A stretch of DNA of 64,000 nucleotides from Lottia gigantea (GCF_000327385.1 NW_008707410.1:588146-652145), one strand, 5' to 3'. Positions 27,440 to 48,838 are shown, numbered from the stretch's first letter. Numbers and translations are program-made. Notes: generated from the letters alone by a model not told the origin.

Positions 27440-27586
27440 CCGCACCACGCCTTCTCCATTATTAAACATAGTCACATGATCATCACGTGATTTGTATATC
27501 AAGATGGTGGATAGAATTACAAGTTCGAAAAACGTTTAAAATTTGAATCGATTAAATTCTTATTATTCAAAAACAACAACATTAAA
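27440..27586 (+). promoter_or_regulatory. Probable YAE1 promoter
   Basis: Just upstream of the YAE1 start, the sequence TCACATGATCATCACGTGAT (about 27471-27490) contains an E-box CACGTGA and is close to palindromic. CAAGATGGTGG follows at about 27501-27511 and resembles the YY1 site AAGATGGCGG often found at the start of housekeeping genes. Binding is inferred from motif shape only. Confidence 0.45.
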
Positions 27587-30500
27587 ATGGAGGATGGTAT
27601 GAGAGCAGAAGAAGATATTTTTGATGAGGAAAAGGATGAGAGCGAAATTATCGGGAAAGATTACGCCAAAGTCAAGGAAAAATTGGAAAAGGTTAGTTAG
27701 ACAATGAATTGGCAACCTAGTTCAAGTAGTAGAATTAGTAGTGTATGGTGGCCCATGAGCGCCATAGCTGTTTTATTATTTCATTTATGAAAAAAATATT
27801 CTTTTTAAATTGAATTCATTTTTATTTCACTTTCATTTTGATTTTGAATTCATTTTACTTTCATTTCGTTTTTTATTTTACTTTTATTTTTATTTTACCT
27901 TCATTTCGTTTTTTCATTTTACTTTCATTTTGTTTTTAAATTCGTTTTACTTTCATTTCGTTTTTTATTTTCTTTTATTTTTATTTTACTTTCATTTCGT
28001 TTTTTATTTTATTTTCATTTTGTTTTTAAATTCATTTTACTTTCATTTCATTTTTACTTTTTATTTCACTTTTGTTTTGTTTTTAAAATCATTTTAATTT
28101 TTATTTCACTTTCGTTTTATTTTTAAAATAATTTTACTTTTACTTTCATTTCGCTTTTTATTTTACTTTCACTTTCGTTTTGTTTTTAAAATCATTTTAC
28201 TTTTACTTTCATTTTCGTTTTAAAAAAAAAATTCTTCTTCATTTACTGCGCCATAGTGTCCAGATTATCCAGTCACACTTTCTATCATCCAAGCAATGAC
28301 GTCATTGCATACTAGTGTGAGCAGGAGTTATTTCCCTTGTGCTCTTGCGAGTAACCTCCCCCTTAACGGAGCAAATAATTATGTCTAAACGAAAATGGAC
28401 AGATTTTAAGGCCCAAATTGCTAAACGTAGAAACCAAACTAGTGATGGCGAAACCTTGGAATATTTAACTGTTCAAAGACTCTCAGAACATGTTGAGGGT
28501 AAATGTCAAAAATATCGCCGTCTTGGTCCCCTCACAATGGTGGAATTTAACGGGGAGATGTCATTAGATAGCATTAAACTAAGCTGCTTGTCAAAAACAT
28601 TTTGATATTCCATCTTCTTACAAATGTGATATCATGGCAGGAGATCGAGGGCCATCTTTCTCAAATATTGATCAGATCAGATCAAATCATTTAAATTACT
28701 TCACATCAGATTCGTTGAATTTTCTCAGACTGACATGAACACAACAAATGAACATAATAGGAATATGCCTTCTTGTAGTGGTATTTCTACTAAAAAACCT
28801 GTCGGCACAAATATTTTGTCAGTTACACCATCAGCACGACCTCAAGCTTTCCCTGCCTCCATTTCCCTTGCAAGCATGCTGAATATTGGGAAATGAATAC
28901 CCCCAGCACCCATAGATTAAAGATAGCTTGCGTTACAAGGTAACATACGCCCACTGGCAGCTGTCAGAAAAAATAAAACAGTCTTTAGTGACTAAAGTAC
29001 GAATTTTCTCATATTGAAGAAATCATTCATGCTGAATAATTCCACAAATTTTTTTAAAATCAATATCAATAACCCAAATACAACAAACAATTAAATCACA
29101 CAGCTCTAATCCAGGGCAAAAAACAACTTTTAACGCGTTTTTCGTAAGTTAATGGCATTAACTCAAAAACATTTCATCGAAAATGCGTCAAGTTAGAACC
29201 TGTCCGAGATCTTATCAATTTCAATGATCACACCAAGTTTCATCAGAATCGGTTGAAAACTGTAGCTTCAATCCTGCCCACAAACTATTTTTAACAAATG
29301 TTGACGTGTTTTTACAAAGTCAAGGGCAATAACTCAAAAACCGTTCATCGAAAATGTGTCAAGTTAGAACTTGTCCGAGATCTTATCAATTCCAATGATC
29401 ACACCAAGTTTCATTAGAATCGGTTGAAAAGTGTAGCTTCAATCCTGCTCACGAACTATTTTTAACAAATTTTGACGCCTTTTAACAAAGTCAAGGGCAA
29501 TAACTCAAAAACCGTTCATCGAAAATGCGTCAAGTTAGAACTTGTCCGAGATCTTATGAATTCCAATGATCACACCAAGTTTCATCAGAATCGGATGAAA
29601 ACTGTAGCTTCAATCCTGCTCACGAACAATTTTTAACAAATTTCAAGGCGTGCTAAGTCAAGGGCAATATCTCAAAAGCCGTTCATCGAAAATATGTCAA
29701 ATTCGAACTTGACCGAGATCCTATCAATCTAAAGCATCACACCAAGTTTTATAAAAATCAGATAAAAACTGTAGTCTCTATAGTGCTCACAAGAAATGTT
29801 GACCGACGGACGGACGGACCGACGGACAGGGGCGACGACAATATACGACCACATATTCATGTGGGCGTATAAAAAGGAGAGTTTAATTCTCGCACGACCT
29901 CATTCAAGGGGAATTACTCTAACACTTGGATGATAGACAAAAGTGTGACTGGATAATCTGGACACTATGGCGCAGTAAATGAAGAAGAATTTTTTTTTAA
30001 AAACGAAAATGAAAGTAAAAGTAAAATGATTTTGAAAACAAAACGAAAGTGAAAGTAAAATGAAAAGTGAAATGAAAGTAAAAGTAAAATTATTTTAAAA
30101 ACAAAACGAAAGTGAAATAAAAAGTAAAATGATTTTAAAAACAAAACGAAAGTAAAATAAAAAGTAAAAATGAAATGAAAGTAAAATGAATTTAAAAACA
30201 AAATGAAAGTAAAAATAAAAAACGAAATGAAAATAAAACGAATTTAAAAACAAAATGAAAGTAAAACGAATTTAAAAACAAAATGAAAGTGAAATAAAAA
30301 ACGAAATGAATTTAAAAACAAAATGAAAGTGAAATAAAAATGAATTCAAATTCAAAAGAAAGGTATTTTCATAAATAAAATCATGGGCCACCATAGTAGT
30401 GCAAGCAATGTGGCAAAGCTTTCCCAATGCCATTTGAATCCTGATATTTGATGGTTTTCATCTAGAATGCATTTATTATTTTAAACCAACAACTTTTAAG

Positions 30501-32050
30501 CCAAACCACAGGAACAGATTCATCATTTTCATCTAAATCGTACCTTTTTAGTCTCAGAAACGAGAATATGTCATTTCATATAAGATTACAAGGGATAAGT
30601 TATGTTATTTCCTTAAAGGGATAGATTCGCCTTTTTCAGGGGTTGAAAATCCCAAATTACCTTCAAAAATGTACCTCAAACTAGGAATTTTACTTTCTAC
30701 ATTATAATATCTTTTGAATTAGATTTAGGCTACAGTCTCAAGAAAAAGACGAGACATCAATTCAACTTTCAAATGCAGATAATACACATGGATTTGTTGG
30801 CTCAAATTTCTATGGTGAACTGTGACTACTATTACTGATTAGTTGAGCTAAAAAATTCCCGTATATGAGACTAATAGCAATATTGATTTATGTCATGATG
30901 TCTTGTTATAAGTATTTCTGGTCAAATTTAAGCAATAAGTTGTTAAGCTGATATCAGGACAAAATTTGGCTGGAAAATGATGTAAATGTCTGTTAATGAT
31001 TAATTTTCCAGCCAACCTATCTCCTGATTACATAAATGCCATAGGGTAACAGTTTCTTGGTGACCTTAACCCCTTCATTTTATAAGCTTATGTTTTGAAC
31101 TTCAATTTTTAGGAAGGATATTGTGAAGGTTTAGAACATGGTCACGGCACAACAGTACAACATAGTTTTAATGTAGCCTATAAATACACTGCTAGAAAAA
31201 TGGTTCGATTTTCAGAAATCAAAGGTCGTGTCAAGTAAGTTGATTGATGTTTTGAGTGTATGTGAGAGGTACTTGCCAGTCACAATGGAAACCGTCATGC
31301 CTTAAAAATGAGATATCAGTGGTATGCTTGCCAAATGAGTTAGTTACTTTTCTGGTTCATTGTTTTTAATTATAGACAAACCAGACATATATTATTTTTG
31401 AAAAGAGATACCGGGTACAGATAGTTGAAAAAGTTTTCTGCACATGAAATTTTAAACCATAATTCTTTGAAGTTAAAATTGAAATATTTAAGTTTGATTA
31501 CAAACAATGAAGGATGGTTAGAAGCCAATGCATTAAAATTTCACCATTGTATTTTTTTTTCAGTGCTATTTTATCAGTTTTACATCTCAAACCAGAATCT
31601 GTCACTCCAGAGAGGAAAGAAAATTTAGAAAATCTGCTTTCTCAAGTTGCTAAATATGAGGACAGTCTAATAAAGAGACTCAAGGAACCTAAAAACGCGA
31701 AAATAATCGTCCAGGATGATGTGGTGGATAATATTATACCTGATACAACTAGTAGTATGTATGTAGAGGATGATTTGTCTGATTTTATTGGAATAAAGTC
31801 TGACGCTAGCAGCGATTCTGAGGGAGTCTTCAGCACAGAATCCCGTGACAATTCACTCTCCAGACAGCAAGATTCCCCCGTTGCTTCCAACAACAAAAAA
31901 ATGAAATTGACGGAAGCCAAAGTTGGTGATTCTCAGAAACGTTTCAATCCTTCCACAAGCGAGAAAAAACAATTGGACGTTATCTCTCAAGAAATTGACT
32001 CGGAAATTTCAAAATTTGAATCTGCTTTAGAGAGTTTGCTGTTAAATTGA
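27587..32050 (+). CDS. YAE1: YAE1, adaptor for ABCE1 Fe-S maturation
   Basis: Three exons: 27587-27691, 31113-31234, 31564-32050 (237 aa; human about 226). YAE1 works with LTO1 to bring the ribosome-recycling ATPase ABCE1 to the cytosolic iron-sulfur targeting complex. Exon 1 is acidic and ends in a charged helix (KVKEKLEK). Exon 2 carries the family's deca-GX3 type motif, EGYCEGLEHGHGTTVQHSFN then VAYKY, with G37, G41, G45, Q51, F54, N55 and Y58. Exon 3 continues the helix (AILSVLHLKP) and then becomes a charged, serine-rich, poorly conserved tail. All junctions are GT-AG and in phase (0, 2). The second half of the usual motif lacks the glycines I expect in 'GFNxGY' (here SFNVAY). Intron 1 is 3.4 kb because of a transposon. 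The start is the first ATG, with an in-frame acidic N-terminus typical of the family. Confidence 0.85.
28381..28920 (+). pseudogene. Broken reading in the transposon core
   Basis: Starts MSKRKWTDFKAQIAKRRNQ and contains a conserved-looking stretch (KYRRLGPLTMVEFNG, then MSLDSIKLSC). Coding-like sequence continues in another frame (DIMAGDRGPSF region), so the reading is broken. I think such proteins occur in other mollusc transposons, but I cannot name the family. Likely the element's own former ORF. Confidence 0.45.
28945..29872 (+). mobile_element. Nested element with ATACGCCCAC ends
   Basis: Left end ACATACGCCCACTGGCAG, right end CATGTGGGCGTATAAAAA, short inverted repeats. The interior has four tandem units of about 170 bp (starts near 29151, 29321, 29492, 29659), each with TAACTCAAAAACCGTTCATC and later ACACCAAGTTTCATCAGAAT. 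It ends in GACGGACGGAC repeats (about 29803-29826). This pattern is, to my knowledge, a widespread mollusc non-autonomous element. Confidence 0.75.
30613..30905 (+). mobile_element. TTAA MITE, copy 3
   Basis: Starts TTAAAGGGATAGATTCGCC inside YAE1 intron 1. Family phrases CTCAAACTAGGAATTTTACT and GTCTCAAGAAAAAGACGAGA are present. The right inverted end is decayed, so the end coordinate is approximate. Confidence 0.7.
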
Positions 32051-32209
32051 TTCGGTGATGGTGTTGGATAGAAATTTTAGCATTTCCAATCAAAACAGCT
32101 CAGCATTGCTTGCTTATATGGATATGAAAATCTCATTAAAGGAATATAAACTGGTAGATTTTTATATCAGCTATGTTTAGAAATGTCTTAATATTGCTCT
32201 ACAAACAGG

Positions 32210-32215
32210 AATAAA
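32210..32215 (+). terminator. YAE1 polyadenylation signal candidate
   Basis: First AATAAA after the YAE1 stop, 160 bp downstream, in a simple 3' flank. It is the natural candidate, but no transcript evidence exists here. Confidence 0.5.
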
Positions 32216-32549
32216 TGTCCATCAACTGATAAAGCAAATAATTAGATTCCCAATTGACCTATTTTCTATACCATGCATTCATTTTTTATTTCATATTTGT
32301 TACTGGATACATTATATTTCATTTGCTATCAGAATATACCCTTAATGTCTTTTTTTTTTCTGGTGTCACGTTATTCCCTTTTTTATCTGAAGCCACCAAG
32401 CTTTGCAGGTCAAATACAGTTCTTATCCCTTGAATCTACATACCAAGCAAGACTATTAATTCCCATTATCCCAGGGAAATTTGACCCTTCAATCTATTTG
32501 AGTAATGTATTATCTGCGTTTGAAAGTTAAAAGACAAGTCTTCTTTACC

Positions 32550-32845
32550 TAAGACACTGCCATATATAGAAATTCCTAGTTTGAGACATTTTTATTGAAT
32601 TGTGCTTTTTTGGTACATTTCTAGTACTTTTGAAGACTATTTTTTATATATACAGTGGTGTAACTTATTTTTGTGGATATAAGGATTCAACACCGAATTT
32701 CGTCAAAGTTAAAAAAACAAATTTTTTTTTATGTCTTAGATGTTTCCTCAGATATTCTACAAAATAATTAATTAAAATTGGTTTATTTATTTGTATATTC
32801 AAGACTCAAATCAACCCCTAAAAAATGAGGCACCTGTCCTTTTAA
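32550..32845 (-). mobile_element. TTAA MITE, copy 4, interrupted
   Basis: Reverse-oriented copy: family phrases AGAAATTCCTAGTTTGAG and TTCAAGACTCAAATCAACCC, ending CTGTCCTTTTAA at 32845. The middle is split by a mariner-type fragment (32653-32792). Confidence 0.75.
32653..32792 (+). mobile_element. Mariner-type fragment inside a MITE
   Basis: Starts CAGTGGTGTAACTTATTTTT after TA and is followed by TA on the right, consistent with TA target duplication. About 120 bp match the left end of the 801-bp element at 47184 (shared GGATTCAACACCGAATTTCG-type stretch, TAGATGTTTCCTCAGATATT). It lacks that element's right end. Confidence 0.7.
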
Positions 32846-34384
32846 GAAGCATTGCTACCCTAGTATTTTGCTCACTCATATCCTCCTAAATGTGATCTAT
32901 GTCTTGAATGTCATTTTTGTCGCCCCTTTTCCTTTTTAGTTTTTATTTTTTTGGTCAGTTAAAATGCAACACAGCCTATTTCTTATAAAAATTTGTGCCT
33001 TTGCTTTGACCTTGCCTAATGATATATCATATTATATGTTCTAATTTTATTTATTTTGTTCGAATGCGATTTTGTAATAAAAGATGTTTTTTTAAAACTT
33101 TTTATGTGTATCAGGGACACTGATAGCATCAGTATGCACCATTCCTTAGCAGCTTTTGCAATTATTGATGTTTTAGTGGAATTCCAAGAGCCAGACACCT
33201 GCTACACCTACACATGCTATCAATGTCCCAATACACATAAAAAGTTTAGAAATCCTTTTTACAACCCCTTTAAATTAAGCTCTGCATGTTACGGCACCCT
33301 TGACAGTAGGCTGCCTTTCTGCCAAAGTTACCCTATTGTATACAGCATGGCATTGCCAGTCTTTATAAGTCAAATCAGGTTCAGTGAAGTGGCAGGGAAA
33401 ATCTGATTTCTACATTTGTATCTTGATTTCTCGACACAACCCTTGATACAGCTAATCCATTTCTACAGAAAATGGAAATCTCAATGAAAACAACACATGT
33501 AGAAAAAAAAACAAATTTATAAGAAGATCACTGCTTACTATATGTTATTATAATATTCCTTGAAGGCTCTGACAATATCTCATTCCTGATCAATAAGCCC
33601 AGTATAATTTCTGTTTTGAAATGCTCTCTGATTTGCAACTTTAGGACTGATCAAACCATTTTTCAACAGTAAGATACTCCTAGTAGTACTCTAAGACAAA
33701 ATGTTGTGAATTGCTTGCAATGAACACAGATATATCGGATTGCATTGTTTATATTAAAAAACACTTCACTTTTAAATTGTGGATTAAGTAGGTACCCCCA
33801 GGGCCTTAATAGAGAGGTTTTCTAGCTTTTGTTTGTGTATTTGTCCATTTATTGCAACTATTTGCAACAGCTTCTGTGGGATGTCTGGTTCCTGTAATTA
33901 GGGAAAATACTTAACTCTTACTAATAATATATTGACCTTGATTGCTACATCATAAAATGCTTAGTTTCATTGGACGCAAAGATGTCCGTCTGAAAATTGG
34001 AATGGCTTATATCAATGATACCAGTGTCCTAGATACACATAACAAGTTTAGAAAACCTCTTTAGAATCCCTTTATAGTTCAAATGGCCATTTATTACACT
34101 GTAATCCTACACAGGTGCCCATCTTTTTTCAAATGTAATGAAGGTTTTCAGTGAGATATTGCCATTAGCATTAAAATGTAACAAAACCTGCCAAAATAAA
34201 CTTTTTAAGAGTTGTTGTCCCAAAATTACAGAGTATATTTTGGCAGGTATCGCTGAAGATCATTATTTAATTCAGTCATGATAGTAACATAGCACTTTAT
34301 TTCATCACAGGGGAAGTAACTCTTAAATCTTAAAGAGCAGAATGAATATTACAATGAAGGGAAATAGTCGTCCGAAAATTTTCA
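32846..34384. repeat. Dispersed repeat copies, no gene seen
   Basis: Two related blocks at about 33100-33410 and 33830-34170 share phrases (ATACACATAA..AAGTTTAGAAA, then CTTTTTACAACCCCTTTA or similar) with each other and with 16590-17060. Core TATCAGGGACACTGATAGCA occurs at 33110. Open frames inside (33056-33406 and its antisense) are repeat-derived. Confidence 0.55.
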
Positions 34385-34580
34385 TTAAAAGCTAAATTAT
34401 AGCTATTTATGTATAGTCATCTAAATAGATAGTTCTAACAAGTGGTAAAGTAAATATTTAGACAACTAAACAGATAGCTGAAAGTGAGCTCTATCAGCCA
34501 GTTAAACAGATATTAAGATGACTATACAGATAGCTGAGTTGAGTTCAATCAGCTGATAAAGTAAATAAACAGACATCTAT
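34385..34580 (+). repeat. Palindromic minisatellite, short array
   Basis: Three forward units of the CAGATAGCTGAAATTGAGCT type, diverged (ACAGATAGCTGAAAGTGAGC; CAGATAGCTGAGTTGAG). Confidence 0.75.
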
Positions 34581-34654
34581 ATCCCTTCAAGACAGGGGAA
34601 CTGATATGTTCAATATTCATCCGAACCATACTTATCATAAACTATTATAATAAA

Positions 34655-35213
34655 ATTTTTAGTATCCCTTCCAGAGAGTTCACATTGCTAATAAAGTTTA
34701 TTGGGTTTTTGGGATTGTCAATTCAATCTCATTCAGAGATTTCAAGCAACTTATATAGTTGATTAGGTATTTGGGTTTATCAAATTATCATCCACCAATA
34801 CACAGGATATTTGTGATTCAGGGTTACAACTCATTTAGAGGGTTCACACAACATGGTTTGTTAACTCCTTTGTTGGTATTCCATCTGGAGAGTCCACATA
34901 TTAATATGTTACAATGTTTTTGTATTGGGAGTTTGTCGATCCCGTATCTCCTTTAGAAAATTCATGAACAAAAATATTGTTGCACAGATTTGTTATAAAA
35001 AGAAAAAGCAGATCCATGAATGTTGATACAATGAGATATCCTTCACTTGGTTTTGGTGGTTAGTCTGCTAGATATTATGAATATAACCAGGCGCATCCTA
35101 GCCCCTTAGGTTGAGGTTGTGTAACACATAGACCCACCCTCTGTCAGTTAAAATATATAAATTAATCTTACACTTTCTCAGCCCTAGTTTCAGGCCCTCT
35201 TACCTTAGGCTGT
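34655..35213. repeat. 'Agagttcacatag' units, then CUL2 3' flank
   Basis: Four degenerate units of the AGAGAGTTCACATTGCTAA family to about 34975, followed by unique sequence without a recognisable gene. Confidence 0.55.
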
Positions 35214-35219
35214 TTTATT
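35214..35219 (-). terminator. CUL2 polyadenylation signal candidate
   Basis: AATAAA on the minus strand, 234 bp past the CUL2 stop. It is the first canonical hexamer downstream, giving a short 3' UTR if used. Confidence 0.5.
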
Positions 35220-35452
35220 AATCACTTCATACACTGATCCAGAAACCACCCTGAGGCCCACTCCCTCCGCTTGGGCTGAATAATTAAAACCAAAGCCCAA
35301 GGCCCCCTTCAACACTGTCAAATTATAATCACATGACAGTGCATGACACAGTATCAAATTATAAATCATGTTGCCCTGCCCCTGGGTAAAGTATTTATAT
35401 CACATGTGGACTTACCCAGCCCAACGACCTTCCCCTGGGTCAAATAATCACA

Positions 35453-45869
<10,417 letters not shown>

Positions 45870-46173
45870 TTAATCTTGTTGTTTCACTTCAATCCACTTT
45901 CTCGCAAAACTTCTCCGCCATTGTTGTGTGTCAAACATGGACACGGATTTCATTTTGTAGACTACATCACAGGCGTTCGCTGTAAAATCAAGCAGACGAT
46001 ATGAAATGGACAGGCAGTTAGATATTACAGAACTGTTGTCCCAAAAACAACAGTTTTTATACTTCTAAATGTCTTACAAGGATAACTATTGTCCATTTTA
46101 AAGAACAATATAGATGCAAATGACTCAGCTCGATCATCTACCGTATTATCTTTTTCAAAGATGAAATGTGTCA
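45870..46173 (-). CDS. Two-exon-like unassigned segment upstream of CUL2
   Basis: Two minus-strand open segments join in phase: 46173-46078 (THFIFEKDNTVDDRAESFAS, then ILFFKMDNSYP) with donor T|GTAAGA, and 45979-45870 (SNACDVVYKMKSVSMFDTQQ, then WRRSFARKWIEVKQQD, stop) with acceptor TTTTACAG. The splice sites are good and the composition is protein-like, but I do not recognise the family and the first acceptor is weak. It may be the 3' part of a small gene, an alternative CUL2 leader, or chance. Confidence 0.25.
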
Positions 46174-46602
46174 CTTTGAATGGCAATCAACTCAAAACTT
46201 ATTCTGATTGAGTTTCTTTACATCCTTGGCCTACCCTGGAATAGGTTTGACAAAAAGTTTTGGGTTATGATTGTTTTACAGTTTGAACAGGTCAACTTAT
46301 CAAAATTATGTTCCGAGATTTAGACGAATTGCAGCCTCTCATTTGTGAGATCTCAGATCATTCAAGTAATTTAGTGCTCCCGGTTCTAAATATTTGCTTT
46401 ACCTGATTTCCTTCACCCATTTCACCCTCAGATTCATATTCCAATGCCAGTTATGGTTGAATTTTAAGAGAACCGAACATTATAATTCTTAATATGATCA
46501 AGATGACATCTCTATCAATGATAAAGAAAACATTCACACTACTATATCACTTTTGTCTACAAGATAAAAAAAATATATATATTTAAAAGGGGTCTAGCTC
46601 AC

Positions 46603-46690
46603 CATAGAAATATTCCACTCTAATTTTGATATCTCTCGGTCATTTGCATCCAAAATTGTGTATTGTATATTATCTTTGATTTTTTACTTT
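46603..46690 (-). other. Candidate CUL2 5' exon
   Basis: Ends TCTATG|GTGAGC on the minus strand, a good donor. If joined to the acceptor at 45505 (exon starting GAAGCGATGTC), the ATG is in frame with the CUL2 start, giving an alternative N-terminus MEAMSLK. The transcript start is not known. Confidence 0.35.
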
Positions 46691-46810
46691 TTGATCAATA
46701 TGGGTTCGTCCGTTGTTTCACCATTTAAGGCGAATGCCTTTGGGACTCGAAATTCCAAACACCAGAATAACACTAAACCCAGCTGACAGCCTCGATTGAG
46801 ATGACAGGTA
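46640..46810 (+). promoter_or_regulatory. Putative divergent CUL2/SPAG1 promoter and SPAG1 5' exon
   Basis: CUL2 and SPAG1 are head-to-head. A donor-like GACAG|GTAATG at 46801-46811 on the plus strand could end a SPAG1 leader exon; that segment holds a short upstream ORF from ATGGGTTCGTCC at about 46700. No TATA box is clear. Placement is inference from gene direction and splice signals. Confidence 0.3.
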
Positions 46811-47183
46811 ATGTCTTAAACGTGCAGAAAATATTTTGTTTTTAGTTCCATTTTTGTCGATTTTCATTAAATATTATACTCTCTGCTCTTTACTGACTTT
46901 AAGAAGATCTTGGCCGGAGCTTGGTACGTCAAAACTTTTTTCCCGATCTCTCGAACTTATATTCAGATTATAGAAAAGTTCAGCGATTCCATACATGAAA
47001 TGATGGTTTTTGAACTGGGGGTTGAGGGAGAAGCGATTGATTGAATTAGCTTAAAAAGATACTAGCCTACATCTTGAATTGAACAAAGTAAGCATATTGC
47101 GAATGAAAATGTTCCGACTTATTAAGCAATGTTGAAATTTTAAATTTTACTTATCTTTTTAAGAGGTAGACCTACAGGTAGTA

Positions 47184-47984
47184 CAGTAGTGTAACCTATT
47201 TTCGTGGATATAAGCATTCAACACCGAATTTCGTCAAAGTTAAAAAAACGAAATTTCTTTTTTATGTCTTAGATGTTTCCTCAGATATTCTACAAAATAA
47301 TTAAAATTGGTTTATTTCGATTGTCTTTATGAATCCTTCACTTTGACCCATATTTCATGAGCAACCAACTCGGCAACGGCGGCAGAATGCGTCACCTATT
47401 TTCGTGTACAATGTTTGATCTATAAATAAGTCTATAAAAACACATTGTATGGATACCGGGTGGTATAATTAACTTCTCTTAGTATTTATCTGTAATATCA
47501 ATTCATTATAACTAGTGACAATTCCTTCAAAGAACCATGTTTTAAAAAAAAATAGTGACTGACAAAATAAGATATTTATTGCTAAAAGTCACTGAAACAA
47601 CATAAGAATATGGTCCACTTTGTGTTCCATAGAAATTTTCTGCTGACACGGAATCCGCGTTAATCACATGACTTCATTCGTTGGACTACATTCTAGCAGA
47701 CGACACTTGGAATTCCGATTACTGCTTGGGATTATAAGGAAATTCGGCCAAAAAAAAAAGTTGACGTTTGGTAATAACTGAAATCCCCAATTCAAAGTAT
47801 ACATTAATACATTTTACCTTGATTGAAAGTACTGGATTTATTCTACTAGCTGATATTGTAAAGAAAACCCATGTTTATTAAAACAAACTAATGCAGAGGT
47901 CGCGCAAGTTCGCTCATGTAAATTATTAATCATTTCCAGAAATCCACGAATAATAGGTTTCCACGAAATTAGGTTTCTTGACTG
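47184..47984. mobile_element. 801-bp mariner-type non-autonomous element
   Basis: Bounded by TA on each side. Left end CAGTAGTGTAACCTATTTTC followed by GTGGATA; right end, complemented, CAGTCAAGAAACCTAATTTC followed by GTGGAAA. These are matched inverted repeats beginning CAGT, typical of Tc1/mariner. No transposase reading is visible. A related left-end fragment lies at 32653. Confidence 0.75.
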
Positions 47985-48372
47985 TATTTTCTTAAGATGG
48001 AGATTTTAGGGTTTTGAAAGGCTAGGTCTTGTAAAGGGCATCCAGAGAGCTGGATAAATGATTTACAGAGTTAGTTGGCAAATATCGCATCATAGTATGT
48101 CATAGTTGTGTCATTTTGCATCTTCATCATAATAATATAATATTCATAATGCTTTTGTGGTGAAGGAAAGCTAAGGTGAATGCAGCACTGATGGCAAAGT
48201 TTTTAAGATTATTGGAAATGGAAACAATTTAACAGACATAGACATAATAAAATGTGTCCGCATCTCAGGTTGCTTCAAAACTTTGGATTCAGTGATGACT
48301 ATAGTATGATTAGGGACTCCAGAAAGTAAATATAACAAATTAACCCGGTAAAATAATTTAGATCAGATTTTG

Positions 48373-48732
48373 TTAAAGAGACAGATGTGTAATTTTGGTG
48401 TTGGTTTAAGTTTTGTATATAATTATGTAAATTGTCTTCAGAAGCACTAGTTATGTACGAAAATCGCTTAATTCCTTCAAAAATATCTCAAACTAGGAAT
48501 TTCTTGTCTTATTCCTAAAGATGTCTTTTCTATAAGTGGCAGTGCATCAAATAAAGATGACTTGTCTTTTTAACTTTCAAACGCAGATAATTCTGGACAG
48601 ACATGGTTTTTAAAGGCTCAAATTTCAAAGGTTAGCTGTGGACACTATTAATAATTGACTTAACAAAAAAAATCCCATATATGAGATTAAAGTATGATTG
48701 GTTAAAAAAAAATGGCACATCAGTCCCTTTAA
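48373..48732 (+). mobile_element. TTAA MITE, copy 6, next to SPAG1 exon 1
   Basis: Starts TTAAAGAGACAGATGTG and ends CAGTCCCTTTAA. Interior ATCTCAAACTAGGAATTTCT is shared with the family. Its right end lies 63 bp before the splice acceptor of the first coding SPAG1 exon. Confidence 0.85.
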
Positions 48733-48838
48733 GTGAATAAGATTGAACCTGAAAATAATGAAATTGAGCTTGAATATTTTTTGTTTGTTTTGTAGGCCTA
48801 ATTTGAGGCGTAAATTTGTGTAACAGTAACCAACCATC

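Larger units (their letters stand above)
27744..30395. mobile_element. Long-inverted-repeat (foldback-like) DNA transposon
   Basis: The ends are mirror copies: left TATGGTGGCCCATGA, right TCATGGGCCACCATA, flanked by GTAGTG on both sides (27738-27743 and 30396-30401), a probable 6-bp target duplication. The arms extend about 500 bp. Each arm contains a low-complexity block (CTTTCATTTTGTTTTTAAA repeated) and then an inner block shared in inverted form (CCAGATTATCCAGTCACACT at about 28259, its complement near 29945-29964). The core holds a short broken reading and a second nested element. The long open frames at 27810-28097 and 29965-30201 are just the arms. Superfamily not assigned. It sits inside YAE1 intron 1. 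Confidence 0.85.

Noticed and set aside
27810-28097. Phenylalanine-rich frame (and 29965-30201 on the minus strand)
   Set aside because: Low-complexity arms of the inverted-repeat transposon, mirror images of one another.
31642-31920. 92-codon antisense frame
   Set aside because: Shadow of YAE1 exon 3.
33056-33406. 116-codon plus-strand frame
   Set aside because: Built from a dispersed repeat shared with 16.6-17.0 and 33.8-34.2 kb.
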